A stretch of DNA of 64,000 nucleotides, from contig NZ_JBDXXH010000003.1 of the NCBI RefSeq assembly GCF_040373385.1, forward strand, positions 124,001 through 188,000. Direction: 5' to 3'. Origin of the DNA: Nitratidesulfovibrio sp. (GTDB lineage Bacteria > Desulfobacterota > Desulfovibrionia > Desulfovibrionales > Desulfovibrionaceae). Under the pieces are notes generated by a model that saw only the letters and a program-made list of their open reading frames with translations, was not told where the DNA came from and searched no databases. Of the stretch, positions 25,827 to 33,698 are shown one piece after another (position 1 is the first letter of the stretch; each line of letters opens with the position of its first letter). Both the position numbers and the translations under genes were made by a program.

Positions 25827-28436
25827 TCAGGCCTCGAAGCGCGAGGCGTCGTCGTCAACACCGGGGCCGGTGGCTGCGGCCCCGGCGCGCGTGGCGTTCC
25901 GGTTATCCGCCATGCCTTGGGGGTTCGCCACGCCCCCTTCCGTCCACTGAGCGGGAGCGGCGGAGGCGGCGGGTGCCGGGGACGGGGAGAGCGCGGGCAG
26001 CCCTTCGATGCCGCGCACGTGCACGTCCATCTGCGGGAAGGATATCTCGATGGCGTTCTCGCGGAACAGGCGGTCGATGGTCCGGCGCAGGTCGGATGCC
26101 GTGGATACGCCGTGGTTCAGGTCGTCCACCCATACCCGCAGCACGAAGTCGAGGCTGCTGGGGCCGAAGTCCTGGAACAGCACGTTGGGCGCGGGGTCGC
26201 GCATCACGCGGGGGTGCTCGTCCGCCGCCAGCATGAGCAGTTCGGTCACCTTGTCGATGTCCGAGCCGTAGGCCACGCCGATGGTTATGTCGCGGCGCAT
26301 GCGCATGCTGTTGCGGGTCCAGTTGGTGAGCCGGTTGGACACGAACTCCGCGTTGGGCACGAAGATCACGGCGTTGTCGAAGGTTTCGACGGTGGTCGAG
26401 CGGATGCTGATCTTGCGTACCGTGCCCCACGTCTCGCCGATCTGGATGATGTCACCCTCCAGCAGCGAGCGGCCGAAAATGAGGATGAGCCCGCTGAAGA
26501 AGTTGTTGAAGATGGTCTGCAACCCGAAGCCCAGCCCCACGCTGAGGCCACCGGCGATGACCGTGAGGCTGGTCAGGCTGACCCCCAGGGCATTCAGCAC
26601 CACCAGGCCGAACAGTGCCCACAGGGCATAGGTCAGCCCGGTCTGCAACGGCGGGATCACCCCGCGCTCGACGCGGGGCAGGCGGGCGGGCAGGTTTTCC
26701 AGAAACGACGTACCCACGGCGATGGCCGAGCGGGTGAGGTAGAACAGCAGCACCAGGCCCAGCACCCGCAGCGAGTTGAACGACGCGGAGCCCACGTTGA
26801 CGTTCAGTTCCAGCGCTTGGCGCATCATGTACGGCCCGCCGGGGAAGGCGGACATCCACGGCAGCAGGGTGGCGGCGGCCACCACCCACATGGCGGGCGC
26901 GCCAAGGCCCAGCACCAGGCCGCGCAACAGGGCGCGCATGCCCTTGTCCGGCAGGCGTTCCGCCAGCAGGGTCACGAAGGCAACCAGCACCGCGCCCAGT
27001 TGCAGGGCCACCGCCACGGCCAGCCCCACCAGAAAGAACGGAATGGCCAGCCGCGCCCAGCCGAAAACCGCCGCCAGCAGCGATACGACGCACAGGGCGG
27101 GCTCGCAGGCCAGCAACACCCTTTCCAGCAGGGGCAGCACGCGGGGCCTGCCGCGCCGGGCGCGCACGGCCAGCACCGCCACCATGCACAGGGCCCACGC
27201 CGGGGCCAGCAGTACGGCGGGCGGGTTCAGGAACAGCAGCAGCACCCCGGTGGCCGCCGGGGCGAACAACAGCGACAGGGGCGAGCGTTGCGGCAACCCG
27301 GCAAGGCCGGTGGCGCGCAGGCTCCAGACCAGGGTCAGTTCACCCCACAGCAGCATGAGGTGCGCGGGCACCACCACGGCCCGGTACACCTCGCCTCCGC
27401 GCGTCCACGAGGCAGAGTGCAGGGCGATGCCCACGGCGATCCACGGCCAACTGCGGGCGGCCACGTTGCGACAGCTTTCGGCCCAGCCGCCGGGCAGTTG
27501 GCAGCCGCGACGCAGGGTCAGCCGGCCCAGCAGGAACAGGGGCACGGCCAGGAAGGCGAAGCGCAGCAACAGCGCCCCCCAGTCACGGGGACTCTGCGGA
27601 AATTCCGTGGTCAGGCGGACTTCTGCCGTGTCCGACCAGGCGGACAGGTTGGCGGGCAGCGACTGCCACACCGAAAGATCCATCAGCGAACTGGAGGCCA
27701 CCAGGTAGTAGGTGCGCCACAGCGCGGGCAGTTGCTCGTCGATCTGCTCCAGCGCCTGGGCCAGCTTGGCGCCCAACGCGTGCCCGGGGTCCAGGGCGCG
27801 GGCAAGGCGGGTGCGCAGGACCGTGAGGTTCTTGCGGCCCTCGGTGAGCTTGGCAAGGTATTCGGACAGATCCTTGGACAGCGCGCTGGACCGTTCCGTG
27901 GCCAGATGCTCGGACAATTCCTTGTCCAGCGCGTTGAAGTCGTCCAGACGCTGGCGCACGGCGGCATCGGTGGCCTCCATGGGGGCCAGTCGGCCTTGCA
28001 GGGTGCGCTGCACGCCCGCCAACTGGCGGCGGATGGCGGCCATTTCGCTGGGGTGGTTGCGGCTCAGCTGGTACAGCGCGAACAGGCGCTGGTAGTCGCG
28101 CTGCACGGCGGCTACCTGCGTATCAAGCGCCTTGGCCATGTCCGGCAGCGCCTTGCGCAGCCGGTCGGTTTCCTCCACCAGCGCGGTCAGTTCCTGGCCG
28201 CGCGTCTGCCAGATGAGGTCCATGGACTGTTGCCCGTCCGGTGCGTCGTCCTGTGCTTCTCGCGGCATGTCGCCCGCCAGAAGGGGCGCGGCGTCGGCGG
28301 CCAGCGCCGTGCCCGGGGCGATCAGGCCGGGGCACGCCGGGGCGAACCCGGCAAGCAGGGTCATGCCCAGTAGGGCCAGCAGGACGACCAGGCTGCGGGG
28401 GGAACGGAACGGAAGGCGTATGGAGGGGTGAAGCAT
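25827..28436 (-). CDS. Large MscS-family mechanosensitive channel (MscK/MscM-like)
   Basis: Inner-membrane channel opened by membrane tension to release solutes on osmotic downshift. The 869-residue protein has a signal peptide (to about residue 45, ending ALA) and a periplasmic coiled domain of about 200 residues. Many membrane segments follow (about 270-600), then the MscS core: GLSVGLGFGLQTIFNNFFSG as pore helix, then GDIIQIGETWGTV and FVPNAEFVSNRLTNWT of the cytoplasmic cage. The C-terminus is a low-complexity tail. The ATG at 28436 is preferred because AGGA lies 11 bases before it; an ATG at 28448 is the alternative. Confidence 0.9.
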   Translation of the reverse strand: MLHPSIRLPFRSPRSLVVLLALLGMTLLAGFAPACPGLIAPGTALAADAAPLLAGDMPREAQDDAPDGQQSMDLIWQTRGQELTALVEETDRLRKALPDMAKALDTQVAAVQRDYQRLFALYQLSRNHPSEMAAIRRQLAGVQRTLQGRLAPMEATDAAVRQRLDDFNALDKELSEHLATERSSALSKDLSEYLAKLTEGRKNLTVLRTRLARALDPGHALGAKLAQALEQIDEQLPALWRTYYLVASSSLMDLSVWQSLPANLSAWSDTAEVRLTTEFPQSPRDWGALLLRFAFLAVPLFLLGRLTLRRGCQLPGGWAESCRNVAARSWPWIAVGIALHSASWTRGGEVYRAVVVPAHLMLLWGELTLVWSLRATGLAGLPQRSPLSLLFAPAATGVLLLFLNPPAVLLAPAWALCMVAVLAVRARRGRPRVLPLLERVLLACEPALCVVSLLAAVFGWARLAIPFFLVGLAVAVALQLGAVLVAFVTLLAERLPDKGMRALLRGLVLGLGAPAMWVVAAATLLPWMSAFPGGPYMMRQALELNVNVGSASFNSLRVLGLVLLFYLTRSAIAVGTSFLENLPARLPRVERGVIPPLQTGLTYALWALFGLVVLNALGVSLTSLTVIAGGLSVGLGFGLQTIFNNFFSGLILIFGRSLLEGDIIQIGETWGTVRKISIRSTTVETFDNAVIFVPNAEFVSNRLTNWTRNSMRMRRDITIGVAYGSDIDKVTELLMLAADEHPRVMRDPAPNVLFQDFGPSSLDFVLRVWVDDLNHGVSTASDLRRTIDRLFRENAIEISFPQMDVHVRGIEGLPALSPSPAPAASAAPAQWTEGGVANPQGMADNRNATRAGAAATGPGVDDDASRFEA

Positions 28437-28488
28437 GGTGGTCTGCATCCTGTGGAGTTGCTGTTCGCGGTGCCCGGTGCGGGGCAGG

Positions 28489-28528
28489 CATGAACCGGCA
28501 TGAACCGGCGTGAACCGGCATGAACCGG
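28489..28528. repeat. Four tandem copies of a 10-bp unit (GCATGAACCG)
   Basis: Four copies (one with a single change) in the divergent region between the MscS-type gene and the membrane cytochrome operon. Also in this 371-base gap is an inverted repeat CTTGCCC...GGGCAAG at 28615-28641 that could be an operator. No gene is seen there. Confidence 0.7.
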
Positions 28529-28807
28529 ACTTCACCCTATACGCCGCCCCGGCCCGTTGTTCAACGTGCGGATGGGGACCCGCCTCCGCGTGGGCTGATT
28601 TTTCGCCGGAACCGCTTGCCCGGTTAGGGAATTTGGGCAAGAATGCAAGCATTCACGTCTACCATCGTCCCTTTGGGCACGGGGCTGGCACGCCCTGCGC
28701 GCACCACGTGCCCGTCCCGAGCGGAAGGACCGCTTTGTTCCCGCCCGCCCGGCATGGCCGGAAGAATGGCGTGGGGCCATGGTTGGCGAACCCAGGAGGA
28801 AACCGGC

Positions 28808-29962
28808 ATGACCCCGGCTTTGCCGCCCGCCGCGCTGGTGCCCGTGCCCGACCCCATACCGGGGCCGTGGGGGTGGTTTCAGGCGCTTCTGCTGCTCACC
28901 TTCGTGGTGCACCTGCTGTTCATGAACGTGGTGCTGGGCACGGCGGTGATCACCCTGTTCCGCTCGCTGCGCACGCCGTTTGCGCCCAATGACCAGATCA
29001 ACACCGACATTCGCGAGACGGCGGCCTGGGTGCCGCGCGCCATGGCCCTGGCCGTGAACTTCGGGGTGCCGCCGCTGTTGTTCCTGCAGGTGCTGTACGG
29101 GCAGTTCGTCTATCCCAGCTCCATCCTGATGGCCACGTGGTGGCTGGGGATCGTGGGCTTCGTGATGATGGCCTACTACGGCTTCTACCTGTATGGCCTT
29201 GGGCACGCCGTGCTCGGCCCGCGCCGCACCCTGGTGGCGGGCATCAGCGTGGCGCTGCTGCTCGTCAACGCCTTCGTGCTCACCAACAACGCCACCCTCA
29301 TGCTGGACCCGGCCCGCTGGACCGGGTACGCCGCCTCGCCGGGGGGCACCCTGCTGAACTGGGGCGAACCGTCGCTGGTGCCGCGCTACCTGCACATGGT
29401 TGTGGGCGCGGTGGCCGTGGGCGGGCTGTTCGTGGCCGGACGCGCGCAACTGCTGCTGCGGGCGGGCGGACCGGTGGCCTCCGGTCCGCAGGGGCCGCAG
29501 GACTGGGAACTGCGCATCACCGAGGGCCTCAAGTGGTTCACCCACGCCACCTACGCCCAGTTCGTGCTGGGCACGTGGTTTCTGCTCAGCCTGCCCGGCC
29601 CCATGACGCGCCTGTTCATGGGCGGGCACGGGCTGGCCACCGGCGCCTTCGTGCTGGGGCTGGCGGGCACGGTGCTGGCCCTTGTGGCCGCCCGGCAGCG
29701 CCGGGTATGGCTGGCCACCGGCGCCACCGTGGGCGTCATATTCCTGATGGCGGCCATGCGCGCCGTGCTGCGCGACGCCTGGCTGGCCCCGCACCTGGAC
29801 GCGTCCATGGAAGCGGCGGCAGCAGCGGCGGCGATCCCTGTCGTGCCACCGATAGCCGGGCAGGACGGCGCGGCGGCATTGTTCGTGGTGTCGCTGGTGG
29901 CGGGCATCGCCGCCGTATGGTGGCTGGTGGTCATCGCCCGTCGCAGCGGGAAGGAGGCGTAG
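28808..29962 (+). CDS. Cytochrome bd subunit I-like membrane protein (first subunit)
   Basis: Integral membrane protein of 384 residues with about eight to nine membrane helices and no CXXCH. Helices carry histidines that could hold b haems (LLTFVVHLLFMNVVLG; SLVPRYLHMVVGAVAVGGLF; KWFTHATYAQFVLG). The general look is that of the CydA family, but no classical Q-loop is seen. The ATG at 28808 follows AGGAGGAAACCGGC; the upstream open frame is rejected. It is four bases from the next gene. Probable role: quinol oxidation within a three-subunit electron-transfer complex (inferred). Confidence 0.65.
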   Translation: MTPALPPAALVPVPDPIPGPWGWFQALLLLTFVVHLLFMNVVLGTAVITLFRSLRTPFAPNDQINTDIRETAAWVPRAMALAVNFGVPPLLFLQVLYGQFVYPSSILMATWWLGIVGFVMMAYYGFYLYGLGHAVLGPRRTLVAGISVALLLVNAFVLTNNATLMLDPARWTGYAASPGGTLLNWGEPSLVPRYLHMVVGAVAVGGLFVAGRAQLLLRAGGPVASGPQGPQDWELRITEGLKWFTHATYAQFVLGTWFLLSLPGPMTRLFMGGHGLATGAFVLGLAGTVLALVAARQRRVWLATGATVGVIFLMAAMRAVLRDAWLAPHLDASMEAAAAAAAIPVVPPIAGQDGAAALFVVSLVAGIAAVWWLVVIARRSGKEA

Positions 29963-29965
29963 CCC

Positions 29966-31273
29966 ATGCAGTACCCGGTCTGGCAACTGCCGGTGAACGG
30001 CGGCCTGCTCATCGCGCTGATTTCGGTCATCCACGTGTTCGTGGCCCAGTTCGCCGTGGGGGGCGGGTTCTTTCTGGTCATGGCCGAGCGCAAGGGCCAC
30101 GCGGAAGGCAACAACGAGATATTGCAGTGGGTGAAGCGGCACAGCCGGTTCTTCGTGCTGCTCAGCATGGTTTTCGGCGGGGTGACCGGCGTGGGCATCT
30201 GGCTGATCATCTCGCTGGTCAGCCCGGCGGCCACCTCGCAACTGGTGCACCTGTTCCTGTACGGCTGGGCCACGGAATGGGTGTTCTTTCTGGGCGAGAT
30301 AGTGGCGCTGCTGGTGTACTATTACACCTTCCAGCGCTGCCTGTCCGGCCGCATGAACAAGAAGGACCACATGACGGCGGGCTGGCTGTACGCGCTGTTC
30401 GCCTTCCTGTCGCTGTTCATGATCAACGGCATCATCGGGTTCATGCTCACCCCCGGCGAGTGGCTGCGCACCGGCAACTTCTGGGACGGGTTCTTCAACC
30501 CCACCTTCTGGCCCGCGCTGGTGTTCCGCTTTGCCTTGTGCCTGCTGCTGGCGGGGCTCTTCGCCATGGTCACGGCGCTGCGCATACCCCACCCGGCAAC
30601 GCGCGAGGCCATGGTCCGCTGGTCGGCCAAATGGGTGTGCCTGCCGTTCATCGGGCTGCTGCTGGGCGCGGCATGGTATTTCACCGCGCTTCCCCCTGAC
30701 CAGCAGGCCATGATCCTGCGCCGTACCGATGACATTCGCCCCTTCGCCCTGGCCTGGCCGGTGGTCACGCCGCTGCTGTTCCTGGGCGGGCTGGCCTTTT
30801 TCGTGAAGGCAAGCGGCAGGGCGCGGGCCGTGCTGGCGGGCGTGGTGCTGCTGCTGGGCCTTGCCCAGGTGGGGGCCTTCGAGTGGGTGCGCGAGACGGG
30901 GCGCCGTCCGTGGGTCATCCACGGGTACATGTATTCCAACGGGATACGCGCGGCGGACGTGGAGCGCATGCAGCGCGACGGTGCGCTGTCGCTTACCGCC
31001 TGGGCGGGCACGCGCGAGGTGACCGACGCCAACCGGTTGGACGTGGGCCGTTTCTTGTGGGCGCAACAGTGTTCCAGCTGCCACGGCATGGGCAACCCCA
31101 TGCTGGACATGGTGCCGCGCGCGGCCAGACGCGGCGTGGCGGGCATGGAGGCGCAACTGGCCGGGCAGGGCAAACTGCTGCCCTACATGCCGCCCTTCTG
31201 CGGCACCCCGGCGGAGCGCAACGCGCTGGCTGTGTACATTGCCCATGAAGTGGATATTCGTTTGGCGCGCTAA
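29966..31273 (+). CDS. CydA-like quinol-oxidising subunit fused to a cytochrome c domain
   Basis: A 435-residue protein with about nine membrane helices. The segment WVRETGRRPWVIHGYM closely matches the CydA quinol-binding signature (E-x-G-R-Q-P-W). Other CydA-like parts are HVFVAQFAVGG, FGGVTGVGIW, WVFFLGEIVALL and GFMLTPGEW...FFNPTFWP. At the helix where CydA has its b558 histidine, this protein has LVFRFALC. The C-terminus (from about 350) is a monohaem cytochrome c with CSSCH near 368 and a likely methionine ligand in YMPPF. It probably passes electrons from menaquinol to the 11-haem cytochrome that follows. Confidence 0.75.
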   Translation: MQYPVWQLPVNGGLLIALISVIHVFVAQFAVGGGFFLVMAERKGHAEGNNEILQWVKRHSRFFVLLSMVFGGVTGVGIWLIISLVSPAATSQLVHLFLYGWATEWVFFLGEIVALLVYYYTFQRCLSGRMNKKDHMTAGWLYALFAFLSLFMINGIIGFMLTPGEWLRTGNFWDGFFNPTFWPALVFRFALCLLLAGLFAMVTALRIPHPATREAMVRWSAKWVCLPFIGLLLGAAWYFTALPPDQQAMILRRTDDIRPFALAWPVVTPLLFLGGLAFFVKASGRARAVLAGVVLLLGLAQVGAFEWVRETGRRPWVIHGYMYSNGIRAADVERMQRDGALSLTAWAGTREVTDANRLDVGRFLWAQQCSSCHGMGNPMLDMVPRAARRGVAGMEAQLAGQGKLLPYMPPFCGTPAERNALAVYIAHEVDIRLAR

Positions 31274-31330
31274 GCCGCCCGGACCTGTATTTGTGAGCTT
31301 TCGGCAGCAACGACGCAGGGAGATGCGACG

Positions 31331-33247
31331 ATGAACAAGACCGACAACCGCCTGACCGAAAACCTGTTCCGCGTGTGGCTGATCGTGGTGGCCGTGTTCG
31401 CGGTGGGCTTTCTGGGCGCGCAACTGTTCGCGCCGTCCATGCGGCCCGCCGTCAAGCAGGCAGGGACTGCCCAGACTGCTTCGGGCCAACCTGTTTCGGG
31501 CCAGACGGGCACGGCTTCACGCGTTGAGGGCGGCACCGGCTACGGGCAACTGGTCACCGACGTGCCCCCGTTCGACCCCGGCAAGGACGGGCACGTGCTG
31601 GTGGCGTGGAGCAGGCAGGGCATGCAGCACGTCACCGACGCGGAACCGGCATGGACCCTGCTGCCCCCCGGCTCCACCCTGCGGGCGCAACTGGTGCATC
31701 GCGGCCCCGGTCCGCAGGCCGTGACCGAGGGCGCCACCCTGACCTGGCGGCTGGATGGCGAGGCACCCCCCCCGGCAGCGCAGCCCGCCGCCGTGGCCGA
31801 TTCCTCGCTCTCCCCTGCCGGGCAGGCCGCCACCACTCCGGTCACGAAACCGGCGGAAGGCACGCGGGGCAAGGCGCAGCAGCTTTCCGGCGAACTGAAG
31901 CTGGTGGAGGGCACCACCCTGTACGAGGCCACGGGCATTCCCGTGCTGCCGTACACGGGGACCGGCGGCGGGAACGGGTTCAACCCGTACCCCACGGTGA
32001 CCGTGGAGGCGCGCGACGCCTCGGGCGCGTTGCTGGCCACCACCCGCTGCGTGTTGCCGGTGTCCACCGAGATGGGCTGCCGCAACTGTCACGGCGGCGA
32101 GTGGAAGGTGGGCGGCGTGGCGGGCATTTCTCCGGCCACCGCCGCCGACGTGCTGGAAGTGCACGACCGCATCAACGGCACGGACCTGGCCAAACGGGCC
32201 AAGTCCGGCACTACCGTGGTCTGTCGCGGTTGTCATGAACCGCCAGCCAAGGCCGACGCAGCCAAGGCCGACGCGGGCAAGCCCGTGCCCCCCGCCATGT
32301 CCGCCGCCATCCACGGCTGGCATGCCGCCTACATGGCCGGGCGCGGCGCCGACGCCTGCAATGCCTGCCATCCTTCCGCGCCCGACGGGGCCACCCGCTT
32401 CTGGCGCGACTACCACGTGACCAAGGGGCTGGACTGCACCCGCTGCCACGGGGCCATGGAAGACCATGCCCTGTCCCTGCTGCGCAAGGAGCAGGAGGCG
32501 GGCAACCCCGCCGCCGAACGGCTGATGGCGGCCATCACCCCCGTGGCGGTCAAGGATGCGAAAGACATCGCCCCGCGCACCCCGTGGGTGAACCTGCCGG
32601 ATTGCGCGGGCTGCCACGACTTTGCCGAAAAGCCCAGGTCGTCCACCGCCAGCGCGTTCAACAAGTGGACCGCCGATGCCGCCGGGCTGTACGCCGAACG
32701 CACCGACGACACCACCATGCTGCGCTGCCCGGCCTGCCACGGGGCGCCGCACGCGGTGTACCCGGCGCGCAACCCGCTGGGGCGCGACCGCGACAACATT
32801 CCCCCCATGCAGTACCAGCAGTACGCCCGCGCCATGGGTGCCTCCGGCAACTGCTCCGTCTGCCACGGCGAGACGCCGGAATTCTCGGTGCACCACCCCC
32901 TGGTGGAGCGCAAGGCGGTCACTGTCACCGTGCCGCAAGGGGCGAAACTGGCCAAGCCCCGCGTGCCCTTCCCGCACGAGGCGCACACCCCCACTGTGGA
33001 TTGCGGCACCTGCCACCACAAGGGCTACGTGGACGGCGGCCCCATGAAGTGCGCCAGCAAGGACTGCCATGACGTGGTGGTGGACGCCCAAACCGGCACC
33101 CCCAAGGATCGGGAGAACCCGCGCTACTTCCGCAACGCCTTCCACGGCGAAGGGCCCAGCTGCAACGCCTGCCACGCCAGGCTGCTGGCGGCGGGCAAGG
33201 CCGCGGGGCCGACGGAGTGCCGGGACTGCCACAAGCTGAAGTCGTAG
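31331..33247 (+). CDS. Membrane-anchored multihaem cytochrome c (11 haem sites)
   Basis: A 638-residue protein with an N-terminal membrane anchor (about residues 14-36) and a periplasmic body. Ten CXXCH motifs are seen: CRNCH, CRGCH, CNACH, CTRCH, CAGCH, CPACH, CSVCH, CGTCH, CNACH and CRDCH. One CX4CH (CASKDCH) brings the total to eleven. The haem-free first 200 residues look like a beta domain. It follows the CydA-like genes by 57 bases with its own AGGGAG site, so it is the likely electron acceptor from that membrane module. The final acceptor is unknown. A palindromic element and a terminator follow. Confidence 0.85.
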   Translation: MNKTDNRLTENLFRVWLIVVAVFAVGFLGAQLFAPSMRPAVKQAGTAQTASGQPVSGQTGTASRVEGGTGYGQLVTDVPPFDPGKDGHVLVAWSRQGMQHVTDAEPAWTLLPPGSTLRAQLVHRGPGPQAVTEGATLTWRLDGEAPPPAAQPAAVADSSLSPAGQAATTPVTKPAEGTRGKAQQLSGELKLVEGTTLYEATGIPVLPYTGTGGGNGFNPYPTVTVEARDASGALLATTRCVLPVSTEMGCRNCHGGEWKVGGVAGISPATAADVLEVHDRINGTDLAKRAKSGTTVVCRGCHEPPAKADAAKADAGKPVPPAMSAAIHGWHAAYMAGRGADACNACHPSAPDGATRFWRDYHVTKGLDCTRCHGAMEDHALSLLRKEQEAGNPAAERLMAAITPVAVKDAKDIAPRTPWVNLPDCAGCHDFAEKPRSSTASAFNKWTADAAGLYAERTDDTTMLRCPACHGAPHAVYPARNPLGRDRDNIPPMQYQQYARAMGASGNCSVCHGETPEFSVHHPLVERKAVTVTVPQGAKLAKPRVPFPHEAHTPTVDCGTCHHKGYVDGGPMKCASKDCHDVVVDAQTGTPKDRENPRYFRNAFHGEGPSCNACHARLLAAGKAAGPTECRDCHKLKS

Positions 33248-33428
33248 GGCACTGCGGTCCTTTTGTCCCCTGCCTTCGTCAGAGCGCTTTTTTATTCCGG
33301 TCGAGTACCATCGAGGGCGCGCTGCGGTCGCCATCCGTAAGGCTCGTGAACTCGCCTAACGGCTGCCGCACACTCCCTTCATAAAAAAGCGCTCTTCCTT
33401 GGCAGGGAACAAAAATCCTCGCAGTGCC
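33248..33428 (+). repeat. Stop-proximal palindromic element, copy 6 (after the 11-haem cytochrome)
   Basis: Outer arms GGCACTGCG (33248, first base after the stop) and CGCAGTGCC (33420) are perfect. Next pairs: CCTTTTGTCCCCTGCC with GGCAGGGAACAAAAATCC, and AGAGCGCTTTTTTAT with ATAAAAAAGCGCTCT. The core GGTCGAGTACC is interrupted, as in copy 2, by a segment with its own stem (CCGTAAGG...CCTAACGG) and GCGCTGCGGTC. It is the only copy outside the translation and flagellar operons. Confidence 0.85.
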
Positions 33429-33463
33429 GACGAGGCCCACAGCCTGACCACATCATACCCACC

Positions 33464-33491
33464 GGGGCGCGCGGAACACATCGCGCGCCCC
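33464..33491 (+). terminator. Terminator of the membrane cytochrome operon
   Basis: GGGGCGCGCG-gaacacat-CGCGCGCCCC followed by GTCTGTTT. It lies 36 bases after palindromic copy 6, so that copy is not needed as the terminator. The remaining gap up to the formate dehydrogenase start (33492-33698) has no gene and no clear promoter. Confidence 0.75.
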
Positions 33492-33698
33492 GTCTGTTTC
33501 GGGCGTCCGCCCGCCCCGTCATTCTGTCAAAAAAGACATATATGGCTGATAACGTGGAAGAAAGTGGCTTCCCATATCCGTGCGATGTGGTATGCAGGGA
33601 ATGCTGGGCGCCAGCTTTCGCGGGGCGGCATGTCGTTTCCGCCCGCGCCCGGTGCGCATTTTCCGCGCGCAACCCGCATCCTTCGTCAGGAGGCACAC

